NCBI RefSeq assembly: GCF_002911015.1
Contig: NZ_KZ626850.1
Coordinates: 61,042-125,041 of the forward strand
Length of the DNA stretch: 64,000 nucleotides
Source of the DNA: Streptomyces populi
GTDB lineage: Bacteria > Actinomycetota > Actinomycetes > Streptomycetales > Streptomycetaceae
Direction: 5' to 3'
The notes under the pieces are model-generated. The model did no database searches. It was not told the origin of the DNA and saw nothing but the letters and a program-made list of their open reading frames with translations. The translations under genes were made by a program, and so were the position numbers. Positions 25,075-33,849 of the stretch are shown here, in pieces. Positions within the stretch are counted from its first letter, which is position 1; each line of letters opens with the position of its first letter.

Positions 25075-28000
25075 ATGACTCCACACAAGCCGAGATCCTG
25101 GAGAAGCCGCGCAGCGACCGCCGCGCTCGCCTCCATCGTCATGGTTCTGGGCCTGCCCGCCGTCGGTGCCCACGCGGCCGGCGGCCCCGACGCCGCCGCG
25201 GACGCCGCCACCAAGGCCGGCAGCGCCCGCGGCGCACATACGGCCGCCAATGTCACCGACGGCGACGCCGACACCTACTGGCAGGCCGGAGAGAGGTCGG
25301 CCCAGTGGGTGCAGACCGACCTCGGGCGGACCGAGCGGGTCCGCGAGGTCGTCCTGCGGCTGCCCGAACACTGGAGGGCCCGCAAGCAGACGCTGGCCCT
25401 CCAGGGCAGCGCCGACGGAAAGAGCTTCGCCACGCTCAAGTCGTCGGCGCAGTACGTCTTCGGCCCCGGCAACGGCAACACGGTGAAGGTCTCCTTCCCC
25501 GCCGCTCTCGCCCGGTACGTACGGGCGGACTTCAGCGGCAACTCGATCGCCCCCACCGCCCAGTTGGCCGAGATGCAGGTCCTCACGGCCGCCGCCCAGA
25601 CCCCCAACCTCGCCCAGGGCAAGCCCTTCACCGAGAGCGGGCACGCCGACGTGTACGGCGCGGCCAACGCCGGTGACGGCAACCGGGCCACCTACTGGGA
25701 GAGCAAGAACAACGCGTTCCCGCAGTGGCTCCAGGTCGACCTCGGTTCCTCGGTCAAGGTGAACCAGGTGACGCTGCGGCTGCCCGCCGGATGGCCGAGC
25801 CGGAGCCAGACGCTGAAGGTCCAGGGCTCGACCGACAACCAGAACTTCACGGACCTGACGGCCTCGAAGGCGTACACCTTCGACAGCGGCAACGACCAGT
25901 CGGCGACCATCGCCCTCGACACCACCACGACGCGGTACGTGCGGGCGCTGTTCACCGCCAACACCGGGTGGCCCGCCGGGCAGGCGTCCGAGCTGGAGGT
26001 CTACGGACCGGCCACCGGCGACACCCAGGCGCCGACCGCGCCGTCGAATCTGGCGTTCACCGAACCGGCCACCGGGCAGATCAAGCTGACCTGGAACGCG
26101 GCGAGCGACGACACGGCCGTCACCGGGTACGACGTCTATGCGAACGGCCAACTGCGGGCGAGCGTCGCCGGGAACGTCCTGACGTACACCGACACCCAGC
26201 CGGCCGGCACCGACATCACGTACTTCGTACGGGCCAAGGACGCGGCGGGCAACGTCTCCTCCGACAGCAACAGCGTCACCCGCCGGGGATCGGGCGGTGA
26301 CACCCAGGCCCCGACGGCGCCCGGCAACCTCGCCTACACGCAGTCCGGCGGTGACGTGAAGCTCACCTGGCAGGCGTCGAGCGACAACGTCAAGGTCACC
26401 GGGTACGACGTCTACGCCGACGGCCGGCTCCTCAAGTCCGTCGCGGGCGACGTCACCACGTACACCGACACCCCGGCGGCGACGGCCACCGTCACCTACT
26501 CCGTGAAGGCGAAGGACGCCGCGGGGAACGTGTCGGCGGCGAGCAACAGCGTCACCCGGACCGGCTCCACCGGTTCCGGATCCAACCTGGCCGAGGGCAA
26601 GCCCATCGAGGCGTCCTCCTCCACCTTCACCTACGTCGCCACCAACGCCAACGACGGCCAGATCGGCACCTACTGGGAGAGCGGGGCCGGCGCCTACCCG
26701 GCCACCCTCACCACCAGGCTGGGCGCCAACGCCGATCTCGCCCAGGTCGTCGTCAAGCTCAACCCGGACGCGGCCTGGTCGACCCGTACCCAGAACATCC
26801 AGGTGCTCGGCCGCGACCAGGACGCGACGGCCTTCACCAGCCTCGTCGCGGCGAAGGACTACACGTTCAACCCGTCGAGCGGCAACACCGTGACCATCCC
26901 GGTCTCCGGATCCGTCGCGGACGTCCAGCTCAGGTTCACGTCCAACTCCGGTGCCCCGGGCGGCCAGGCCGCCGAGTTCCAGGTCATCGGCACCCCGGCC
27001 GCCAATCCCGACCTCAAGGTCACCGGCATCACCAACACCCCCACGGCCCCGGTCGAGTCGGACGCCATCAGCCTGACGGCGACCGTCACCAACAGCGGGA
27101 CCAAGGCGGCCAAGGCCACGGACCTCGACCTCACCCTCGGCGGCACGAAGGCCGCCACGGCCGACGTCCCCGCACTCGCGGCCGGTGAGACGAAGACCGT
27201 CACCGCGAGCATCGGGGCCCGGGACGCGGGCAGTTACCCGGTCGGCGCCGAGGTCGACCCGGCGAACAAGGTCATCGAGCAGAACGAGGGGAACAACACC
27301 TTCACCCGCTCCGACGCCCTCGTCGTCAAGCCCGTCTCCAGCTCCGACCTCCTGGCCGCACCCGTCTCCTGGAGCCCCTCCAGCGCCTCGGCGGGCGACG
27401 AGGTCAAGTTCACCGTAGCGATCAAGAACCAGGGCACGGTGGCCTCCGCCTCCGGCGGCCACGGCGTCACCCTCACGGTCCAGGACTCCAAGGGCGCCAC
27501 CGTCAAGACGCTCAGCGGCTCCTACGACGGCGCCATCGCCGCCGGCCAGACCACGGCCCCGGTCTCCCTGGGCTCGTGGACGGCCGTCAACGGCAAGTAC
27601 ACCGTCAAGACCGTCATCGCCGACGACACCAACGAACTGCCGGTCAAGCGGGCCAACAACACCACCACGCAACCCCTGTTCGTCGGCCGCGGCGCCGACA
27701 TGCCGTACGACATGTACGAGGCCGAGGACGGCACGCTCGGCGGCGGCGCCAAGGTCGTCGGACCGAACCGGACCGTCGGCGACATCGCCGGCGAGGCGAG
27801 CGGCCGCAAGGCCGTGACCCTCAACGGGACCGGCCAGTACGTCGAATGGACCACCCGCGCCGCCACCAACACCCTGGTGACCCGCTTCTCGATCCCGGAC
27901 GGCACCGACACGACACTGAACGTCTACGTGGACGGCCAGTTCCTCAAGACGATCGACCTCACCTCCAAGTACGCCTGGCTCTACGGCAACGAGACCGCGC

Positions 28001-29349
28001 CCGGCAACTCGCCCGGCTCCGGAGCGCCCCGGCACATCTACGACGAGGCCAACCTGCAACTCGGCAGGACCGTCCAGGCGGGATCGAAGATCCGGCTCCA
28101 GAAGGACGCGGCCAACTCCTCCACCTACGCCATCGACTTCGTCAACACCGAGCAGGCGACGGCGAATCCGAACCCGGACCCGGCCGCCTACGCCGTTCCG
28201 GCCGGCTTCACCCACCAGGACGTGCAGAACGCCCTCGACAAGGTCCGCATGGACACCACCGGCAAGCTCGTCGGCGTCTACCTGCCCGCGGGCGACTACG
28301 AGACGGCCGGCAAGTTCCAGGTCTACGGGAAGGCGGTCAAGGTCGTCGGAGCCGGGCCGTGGTTCACCCGCTTCCACGCCCCGTCCTCGCAGGAGAACAC
28401 CGACGTGGGCTTCCGGGCCGACGCCACGGCCAACGGCTCGACGTTCGCCGGGTTCGCCTACTTCGGCAACTACACGTCCCGGATCGACGGTCCGGGCAAG
28501 GTGTTCGACTTCGCCAACGTCTCCGGCATCACCATCGACAACGTCTGGGCCGAGCACATGGTGTGCCTCTACTGGGGCGCCAACACCGACGGCATGACCA
28601 TCAAGAACACCCGTATCCGTGACACCTTCGCCGACGGCGTCAACATGACCAACGGTTCCACGGACAACCACGTCGTCAACAACGACGCGCGGGCCACCGG
28701 CGACGACAGCTTCGCCCTCTTCTCCGCGATCGACGCCGGCGGCGCCGACGAGAAGAACAACCTCTACGAGAACCTGACGTCGACCCTGACCTGGCGCGCG
28801 GCCGGTATCGCCGTCTACGGCGGCTACGACAACACCTTCCGCAACATCCGCGTCGCCGACACCCTGGTCTACTCCGGCATCACCATCTCCTCGCTGGACT
28901 TCGGCTATCCGATGAACGGCTTCGGGACCGATCCCACGACCATCGAGAACGTGTCCCTGGACCGGACCGGCGGCCACTTCTGGGGCTCCCAGGTCTTCCC
29001 CGCCATCTGGGCGTTCTCCGCGTCCAAGGTGTTCCAGGGCATCCGGGTCAACGACGTCGACATCGACGACTCCACCTACGGAGGCGTCATGTTCCAGACC
29101 AACTACGTAGGAGGACAGCCCCAGTTCCCGGTGAAGGACACCATCTTCACCGACATCTCGATCACCGACTCCAAGAAGAGCGGCGACGCCTTCGACGCCA
29201 AGTCCGGATTCGGCATCTGGGCCAACGAACTGCCGGAACCCGGTCAGGGACCCGCCGTCGGTGAGGCCACCTTCCGCAACCTGCGGATGAGCGGCAACGC
29301 CCAGGACATCCGCAACACGACCAGCACCTTCAGGATCAACATCGAGTAG
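25075..29349 (+). CDS. Secreted multidomain GH87 alpha-1,3-glucanase (mycodextranase type)
   Basis: The 1,424-aa product starts at ATG 25075 behind GGGAG, with a Sec signal to about residue 33. Domains in order: two discoidin (F5/8C) modules (about 35-315), two fibronectin-III modules (about 316-492, both opening DTQAPTAP), a third discoidin module (about 502-637), two CARDB modules (about 644-873), a CBM35/6-like module (about 877-1029, YEAEDGTLGG) and a right-handed beta-helix (about 1040-1424). The helix carries the putative catalytic acids D1187 (TFADGVNM) and D1210/D1211 (ATGDDSF). Their 23+1 spacing equals that of the three Asp residues I recall for Paenibacillus GH87 Agl-FH1. The enzyme would cut alpha-1,3-glucan in fungal walls or dental-type glucans. 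Confidence 0.88.
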   Translation: MTPHKPRSWRSRAATAALASIVMVLGLPAVGAHAAGGPDAAADAATKAGSARGAHTAANVTDGDADTYWQAGERSAQWVQTDLGRTERVREVVLRLPEHWRARKQTLALQGSADGKSFATLKSSAQYVFGPGNGNTVKVSFPAALARYVRADFSGNSIAPTAQLAEMQVLTAAAQTPNLAQGKPFTESGHADVYGAANAGDGNRATYWESKNNAFPQWLQVDLGSSVKVNQVTLRLPAGWPSRSQTLKVQGSTDNQNFTDLTASKAYTFDSGNDQSATIALDTTTTRYVRALFTANTGWPAGQASELEVYGPATGDTQAPTAPSNLAFTEPATGQIKLTWNAASDDTAVTGYDVYANGQLRASVAGNVLTYTDTQPAGTDITYFVRAKDAAGNVSSDSNSVTRRGSGGDTQAPTAPGNLAYTQSGGDVKLTWQASSDNVKVTGYDVYADGRLLKSVAGDVTTYTDTPAATATVTYSVKAKDAAGNVSAASNSVTRTGSTGSGSNLAEGKPIEASSSTFTYVATNANDGQIGTYWESGAGAYPATLTTRLGANADLAQVVVKLNPDAAWSTRTQNIQVLGRDQDATAFTSLVAAKDYTFNPSSGNTVTIPVSGSVADVQLRFTSNSGAPGGQAAEFQVIGTPAANPDLKVTGITNTPTAPVESDAISLTATVTNSGTKAAKATDLDLTLGGTKAATADVPALAAGETKTVTASIGARDAGSYPVGAEVDPANKVIEQNEGNNTFTRSDALVVKPVSSSDLLAAPVSWSPSSASAGDEVKFTVAIKNQGTVASASGGHGVTLTVQDSKGATVKTLSGSYDGAIAAGQTTAPVSLGSWTAVNGKYTVKTVIADDTNELPVKRANNTTTQPLFVGRGADMPYDMYEAEDGTLGGGAKVVGPNRTVGDIAGEASGRKAVTLNGTGQYVEWTTRAATNTLVTRFSIPDGTDTTLNVYVDGQFLKTIDLTSKYAWLYGNETAPGNSPGSGAPRHIYDEANLQLGRTVQAGSKIRLQKDAANSSTYAIDFVNTEQATANPNPDPAAYAVPAGFTHQDVQNALDKVRMDTTGKLVGVYLPAGDYETAGKFQVYGKAVKVVGAGPWFTRFHAPSSQENTDVGFRADATANGSTFAGFAYFGNYTSRIDGPGKVFDFANVSGITIDNVWAEHMVCLYWGANTDGMTIKNTRIRDTFADGVNMTNGSTDNHVVNNDARATGDDSFALFSAIDAGGADEKNNLYENLTSTLTWRAAGIAVYGGYDNTFRNIRVADTLVYSGITISSLDFGYPMNGFGTDPTTIENVSLDRTGGHFWGSQVFPAIWAFSASKVFQGIRVNDVDIDDSTYGGVMFQTNYVGGQPQFPVKDTIFTDISITDSKKSGDAFDAKSGFGIWANELPEPGQGPAVGEATFRNLRMSGNAQDIRNTTSTFRINIE

Positions 29350-29368
29350 GAGCCGGACGGAACCGGCA

Positions 29369-29407
29369 GGTACGGGGGCTGCCCTTCTGGAGGGCAGCCC
29401 CCGTACC
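29369..29407 (+). terminator. Strong hairpin terminator after the GH87 gene
   Basis: The 17-base arm at 29369-29385 pairs perfectly with 29391-29407 around the 5-base loop TCTGG. It starts 20 bases after the GH87 stop and 31 bases before the convergent acyl-CoA dehydrogenase stop, so it can serve both transcripts. It lacks a U tract, typical of high-GC terminators. Confidence 0.85.
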
Positions 29408-29437
29408 GTCGTGACACCCGGCCTCGCGGCCGCGCCG

Positions 29438-31156
29438 TTACAGCGACATCTCGTACGCCCCGGACAGGGCCTCGACATGCTGCCAGACCTGCGCCGAACG
29501 CGCCTCGTCCACGGCGGGACGCCGGATCGCGCCGAGCGCCCAGCCCTGCTGCTCCGCGGTGGCGGAGTCCTTGCCGTGCAGTTCGACGCAGTGTCCGGAG
29601 AAGTCACGGACCAGCACGGAGAAGAGCTCGTCCAGCACCGGCTCGTCCAGGTCCGTCAGGCGCGCCTGCTCCAGGATCAGCTGTCCGTGCACCACCAGCG
29701 CGAACAACTGCCCCACGGAGAGCAGGAAGTCGAGGTCGCGGCTCTGCGTCTCGTCGGGGGCCATGGTGGTGACGAACTCGCACAGCGCGTCGGCCTGCTC
29801 CCGGAACCGGGCGACGTTCGGCACCTCGGCGTACGCGTCGTACGCGGCGCGCCAGTCGTGGAAGCGCACGGAGCCCAGGCCGCGGGCCGGTCCCTGGCGG
29901 AAGAGGAAGTCGTCGTCAGCGGCGTCGAGCCGGGTCGGCACGACGGGCACGTCGATCGGGTCGAGCAGGTGGTTGCGCATGAACTTGAGGATCAGCGCGA
30001 GGTTGACGTGGACCGTGCCCTCGAGCTTGGGCAGGCCCCGGATCTCGATCGCGGCCTGGGAGAAGTAGTTGTCCTTCTCGAAGCCCTTGGCGGCGATGAC
30101 GTCCCACATCAGGTCGATGACCTTCTCGCCCTCCGTGGTCACCTTCATCTTCGTCATCGGGTTGAAGAGGAGGTAGCGGCGGTCCTCGGGACCGGCCGAA
30201 CGGAAGTAGTCGACGGCGCGGTCGCTGAACAGCTTCATGCCCACGAGACGGACGTACGCCTCGGCCAGCTCCCGGCGGACGTGCGGGAAGGCGGTGACGG
30301 GACGGCCGTAGAGGATGCGGTTGCTCGCGTGCGTGACGGCCTCGTACATCGCGTGCTCGCAGATGCCGATCGAGGCCGTGCAGAGGTTGAACTTGCCGAC
30401 GTTGACCGTGTTGAGAGCGGCGTCGAAGGCGGCGCGGCCGGTGTGCAGGACGTCCTCGGGGGCGACCGGGTAGTCCTCCAGCCGGAACTCGCTGACGAAC
30501 TTGGAGGAGTCGACGACGTTCTTCACCAGGTGGTACGCCGGGTGGCGGCTGTCGGCCGCGAAGAAGACGTAACCGTCCGGGCCCTCGACGTCGGTGCGGC
30601 GGCCGAACACGGAGACCAGACCGGCGGCGTTGCCGTTGCCGATGTAGTACTTGGAGCCGGTGGCCCGGAAGCCGCCGTCCTCGGTGGGCTCCAGCAGCAT
30701 GTCGGTGGAGTAGATGTCGGCGCCGTGGGCCTTCTCGGACAGGCCGAAGGCGAAGACCTCACCCTGGTCCAGGAGGTCCGCGGCACGCGTGCGGGCGGCG
30801 GCGTTCTCGCTCTGCCAGACCGGGCCGAGACCGAGGATGGTCACCTGCCAGGCGTACCAGTAGTCGAGACCGTAGAACCCGAGGATCTCGTTCAGGGCGG
30901 CGATCCGGGCGGTGTCCCAGCGCTGGTCCTCGCCCGTGGCGGCGGAGGCCGGGGTGAGGAAGGTGGCGAACAGGCGCTCCTTGGCGGCGAACGCGAGGAA
31001 GTCGCCGAGCCAGGCGCGGGTGCGGTAGTCCTCGATGATCCGGCGCTTGCCGCGCTCCTCGAACCAGTCGACGGTGGCCCGCAGCAGCCTGCGCGTCTCG
31101 GGGTCGAAGTGCGCCGGGTCGTAGGTGTGCGGATTGAACAGCGAGGGAGTGGTCAC
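29438..31156 (-). CDS. Acyl-CoA dehydrogenase/oxidase family protein
   Basis: The 572-aa product starts at GTG 31156. The N-terminal helical domain is followed by a central beta domain with FAFGLSEKAHGADIYSTD, the acyl-CoA dehydrogenase substrate/FAD motif, and then ATGSKYYIGNGNAAG. The C-terminal helical bundle has GFEKDNYFSQAAIEIRG and EGTVHVNLALIL. At about 570 residues it is longer than a typical acyl-CoA dehydrogenase (about 390), nearer to acyl-CoA oxidase-like members. It would flavin-oxidise an acyl-CoA in the cytoplasm. It follows the PadR gene by 71 bases, so the two are likely co-transcribed and repressed together. Confidence 0.85.
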   Translation of the reverse strand: MTTPSLFNPHTYDPAHFDPETRRLLRATVDWFEERGKRRIIEDYRTRAWLGDFLAFAAKERLFATFLTPASAATGEDQRWDTARIAALNEILGFYGLDYWYAWQVTILGLGPVWQSENAAARTRAADLLDQGEVFAFGLSEKAHGADIYSTDMLLEPTEDGGFRATGSKYYIGNGNAAGLVSVFGRRTDVEGPDGYVFFAADSRHPAYHLVKNVVDSSKFVSEFRLEDYPVAPEDVLHTGRAAFDAALNTVNVGKFNLCTASIGICEHAMYEAVTHASNRILYGRPVTAFPHVRRELAEAYVRLVGMKLFSDRAVDYFRSAGPEDRRYLLFNPMTKMKVTTEGEKVIDLMWDVIAAKGFEKDNYFSQAAIEIRGLPKLEGTVHVNLALILKFMRNHLLDPIDVPVVPTRLDAADDDFLFRQGPARGLGSVRFHDWRAAYDAYAEVPNVARFREQADALCEFVTTMAPDETQSRDLDFLLSVGQLFALVVHGQLILEQARLTDLDEPVLDELFSVLVRDFSGHCVELHGKDSATAEQQGWALGAIRRPAVDEARSAQVWQHVEALSGAYEMSL

Positions 31157-31227
31157 GGAGGTTCGCCTTCCGGGGGTGAGGGTTTCGGGTACTGCCGTAC
31201 TCGGCACGGAGGAAAGGGGGGTGGGGC

Positions 31228-31830
31228 TCAGACCGACGGACCCGGGCGGCCGTCCTGCGGGCCGCCCCTGGCACCGGTCGGCGCGCCCAGGGCGCGGAGG
31301 GTGGCGAGGACGTCGTCGAGCCAGGCGATCGTCATCCGCTCGTACGCGATGCCGCCGCGCAGCACGACGTGTTGCAGTTCCTGGCCGGTGTCGAGCGGCG
31401 CGGGGGCGTCGGGGCCGGTGAAGTCGCGCAGTTCTCCCGCGAGATAGCGCGCGAGCCGGTCGCTGTGGACCCGGTGGTGCCGTTCGACCTCGTCGACGAG
31501 TGCCGCCGGGTCGTCGAAGGCGGCGCCGCGGATCTTCACCGCGAGATCGTGACGGAGGCTCTCCGGTTCGATCGGCTCGTGCAGCCACCGGGAGAGGGCG
31601 GCACGGCCCGGATCGGCCACGGAGTACTCCTTCTTGTCCGGCCGGCCCTGCTGCGGCACCTCGCGGACGGCGAGAACACCCTCGCTCTCCATGCGCTTGA
31701 GGACGCGGTAGATCTGCTGGTGCGTGGCGGTCCAGAAGTAGCCGATGGACCGCTCGAACCGCCGGGCCAGCTCATAGCCGGACCCCGGCTTTTCCAGCAG
31801 GGAGACGAGGATCGCGTGTTCGAGCGCCAT
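31228..31830 (-). CDS. PadR-family transcriptional regulator
   Basis: The 200-aa product starts at ATG 31830. The winged helix (about 1-80) contains ALEHAILVSLLEKPGSGYEL and THQQIYRVLKRMESEGVL, then the wing VPQQGRPDKKEYSV, all standard PadR features. The C-terminal helical dimerisation region (Vir_act_alpha_C-like) covers about 90-170. PadR proteins repress until a small ligand binds. A perfect inverted repeat 14 bases upstream of the start indicates autoregulation and control of the acyl-CoA dehydrogenase behind it, possibly also of the divergent PhzF gene. Confidence 0.92.
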   Translation of the reverse strand: MALEHAILVSLLEKPGSGYELARRFERSIGYFWTATHQQIYRVLKRMESEGVLAVREVPQQGRPDKKEYSVADPGRAALSRWLHEPIEPESLRHDLAVKIRGAAFDDPAALVDEVERHHRVHSDRLARYLAGELRDFTGPDAPAPLDTGQELQHVVLRGGIAYERMTIAWLDDVLATLRALGAPTGARGGPQDGRPGPSV

Positions 31831-31843
31831 ACCGCACAGCTTT

Positions 31844-31863
31844 CTATGCAACTCGTTGCATAG
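31844..31863. promoter_or_regulatory. Perfect 9-2-9 inverted repeat, probable PadR operator
   Basis: CTATGCAAC (31844-31852) and GTTGCATAG (31855-31863) form a perfect palindrome with a TC spacer. It lies between the PadR start at 31830 and the divergent phzF-like gene at 31956. An ATGC…GCAT core flanked by A/T is in keeping with PadR operators. Confidence 0.8.
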
Positions 31864-31955
31864 GCAAGCTGTGCCGCCCGGGTGAGACACGGCTCACCCG
31901 GACGGCGGGGCGCGGCACTCCGGAATAGCCCAGGGTGTTTCCATGTTTCGCGATC

Positions 31956-32831
31956 ATGACAATGAATGCGCCGAGGCCCGAGGTCCTGCGATACACCGCC
32001 TTCTCCAGTGACCCCGAGGGCGGGAACCCCGCGGGTGTCGTTCTGGACGCCACCGCTCTGGACGACGACGACATGCTGGCCATCGCCGCCGACCTCGGAT
32101 ACTCGGAGTCCGCGTTCCTGACCACGCTCCCGAACGGTCCCGGTGACTCCGGGGAACGGGCCTACGGCATCCGCTACTTCAGCCCGAAGGCCGAAGTGCC
32201 GTTCTGCGGGCACGCCACCGTCGCGACCGCCGTCGCGCTCGCCGAGCGGACGGGCCCCGGGAAGCTGGTGTTCACGACGCGCGCCGGCGTCGTGCCGGTG
32301 GAGGTGGTCCAGGAGACCGGGACGGTCCGGGTCACACTGACCAGCGTCGAGCCGCACGTCGAGGAGATCGCCGACGCCGACCTCGGCGAAGCCCTCGCGG
32401 CGCTCGACTGGGCGGCCGCCGATCTCGATCCGGCCTTCCCGCCCCGCATCGCGTTCGCCGGTGCCCGCCACCTCGTCCTCGCGGCGGCGACGCGCGCCCG
32501 ACTCGCGGACCTGGCGTACGACTTCGCACGCCTCGAAGCCCTGATGCACCGCCTGGACCTGACCACGGTCCAGCTGGTCTGGCGGGAGGCGGCCACCGTC
32601 TTCCACGTCCGTGATCCGTTCCCCGTGGGCGGTGTCGTCGAGGACCCGGCGACCGGTGCCGCGGCCGCGGCGTTCGGCGCGTACGTCCGTGAGCTCGGTC
32701 TCGTCCCCGAGGACGCCGTTCTCACGCTGCACCAGGGCGAGGACATGGGGCGTCCCGGCGAACTCACGGTGAGGCTGCGCGCGGGTGACCGCCGTGTCCG
32801 TGTGAGCGGCACGGGGACTCGCATCGGCTAG
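31956..32831 (+). CDS. PhzF-family isomerase/epimerase-like protein
   Basis: The 291-aa product is placed at ATG 31956, with GTG 31935 and ATG 31962 as in-frame alternatives. No ribosome site is visible, so the transcript may be leaderless. The fold is the diaminopimelate-epimerase-like duplication: GGNPAGVVLD near residue 20, a catalytic Glu in LGYSESAFL near 48, PFCGHATVA near 83 and EDPATGAAAAAFG near 229. PhzF itself isomerises DHHA in phenazine synthesis, but most family members are uncharacterised and no other phenazine gene is present. It is divergent from the PadR gene across the operator. Confidence 0.88.
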   Translation: MTMNAPRPEVLRYTAFSSDPEGGNPAGVVLDATALDDDDMLAIAADLGYSESAFLTTLPNGPGDSGERAYGIRYFSPKAEVPFCGHATVATAVALAERTGPGKLVFTTRAGVVPVEVVQETGTVRVTLTSVEPHVEEIADADLGEALAALDWAAADLDPAFPPRIAFAGARHLVLAAATRARLADLAYDFARLEALMHRLDLTTVQLVWREAATVFHVRDPFPVGGVVEDPATGAAAAAFGAYVRELGLVPEDAVLTLHQGEDMGRPGELTVRLRAGDRRVRVSGTGTRIG

Positions 32832-33035
32832 CCGATCGCTCCGGGACGGGATTCGGAGTCGTTGCGAGCGGGTGGTGGCGCAGGCGGGGCGGGCCGGGCC
32901 GCAAGGCCCTGACCCTGCCGCCGCCTGCCCACGCCTCCATCCCTCCACGCTTCTACCCGTCCACCCCTCCACCCGTCCGTACGGCCGCATGACCGGTTGT
33001 GCCCGGAGGGGAGGCCGGCGGCCATGATCAGGGCG

Positions 33036-33563
33036 TCAGTGCGCGCGCCGGTCGATGAGCGCGGGGAACCGCTCGCCGTGAGTCCGCATCAGTTCCCCGA
33101 GAATGCTGCCCAGTTGGGCTTCGGGATCGTCCGCGGGGCCCGCCGCGCGGGCGTGCTGGGTGATGCCGCGTACGTGACCGACCAGCAGGACGGCCGCGTC
33201 CATCCGCTCCGTTCCGCTCAGTCCGGTGCCGTCCAGGGCGGACACGGCACGCTCCAGCCAGGACAGTTCCGCAGGCCCCATGACCCGTGGTCCGACGGTG
33301 GCGTCCAGCGCCCAGGAGTGCTGACGAAAGACAGCGAACAACTGGCTTGCCCATTCCTCCAGTTGCTCACGCCAGCCGCCGCGCCGCGCCTCCGGGCAGG
33401 GGCCGATCGCGGCGTCCACCATCAGGGCGACCAGCTCGGCTTTGCCCGGCACGTACCGGTACAGCGCCATCTTGGTCACGCCCGGCCGGGCGGCGACCCG
33501 CTGCATGGAGACGTCGGCCAGCCCGTCGGAGTCGGCGATCTCGACCCCGGCCCGCGCGACCCG
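33036..33563 (-). pseudogene. TetR-family regulator remnant, N-terminus deleted
   Basis: The frame reads RVARAGVEIADSDGLADVSM and continues through QRVAARPGVTKMALYRYV, which is the TetR helix-turn-helix with the recognition helix intact. A C-terminal ligand domain with VGPRVMGPAELSW follows. A TAG stop stands immediately before the first Arg codon at about 33563, where the DNA changes to a fragment of another gene, so the start codon and roughly 15-20 N-terminal residues are missing. Translation could restart at ATG 33506 (156 aa), but that product would lack the first helices needed for DNA binding. It is most likely non-functional. Confidence 0.8.
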
Positions 33564-33780
33564 CTACGAGAGCAGGCTCCGCAAGTACGCCGAGGGCTGT
33601 CAGGCGGGCGGTGACCGCACCGGGAAGTTCCTCGCCCCCGCCACCGCCACCGGCATGCGTATCCGCAACACCCTGCTGTCCCGGCCCCTGTTCCTGAACG
33701 GCATGCTCAGGCTGGGCGAGAGGGTCAGCACCGTGGTCCTGCCCGACTACACGGCCGACCTCAGCCGTGTCGGCCGGTGA
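33562..33780 (+). pseudogene. C-terminal fragment of an FAD-dependent monooxygenase
   Basis: About 72 codons read RYESRLRKYAEGCQAGGDRT, then GKFLAPATATGMRIRN and LLSRPLFLNGMLRLGERV, ending at the TGA 33778-33780. This matches the extreme C-terminus of FAD-dependent (PHBH-like) monooxygenases that are often encoded divergently from a TetR regulator. The flavin- and NADPH-binding parts are absent. The fragment abuts the decapitated TetR gene at about 33562-33564, so one deletion removed the promoter region and both gene starts. Confidence 0.75.
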
Positions 33781-33849
33781 CCGGCACGGTTCTCGCCGGG
33801 GGGAGGCCTCCACGGCCTCTTCCCGAGGACTTCTCGGGGGGACGGGAGG

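Noticed and set aside
24823..29607. 1,594-codon minus-strand frame antisense to the GH87 gene
   Set aside because: It is the mirror of a GC-biased coding frame, Gly/Val/Asp-rich with no domain. The plus strand has a signal peptide and eight recognisable modules.
31956..32831. Phenazine biosynthesis cluster suggested by the PhzF homologue
   Set aside because: No other phz gene is present. PhzF-fold proteins are common and mostly unrelated to phenazines.
33442..33561. Plus-strand frame upstream of the monooxygenase fragment as its true N-terminus
   Set aside because: This part is antisense to the TetR helix-turn-helix and has no monooxygenase character. The in-frame continuation is accidental.
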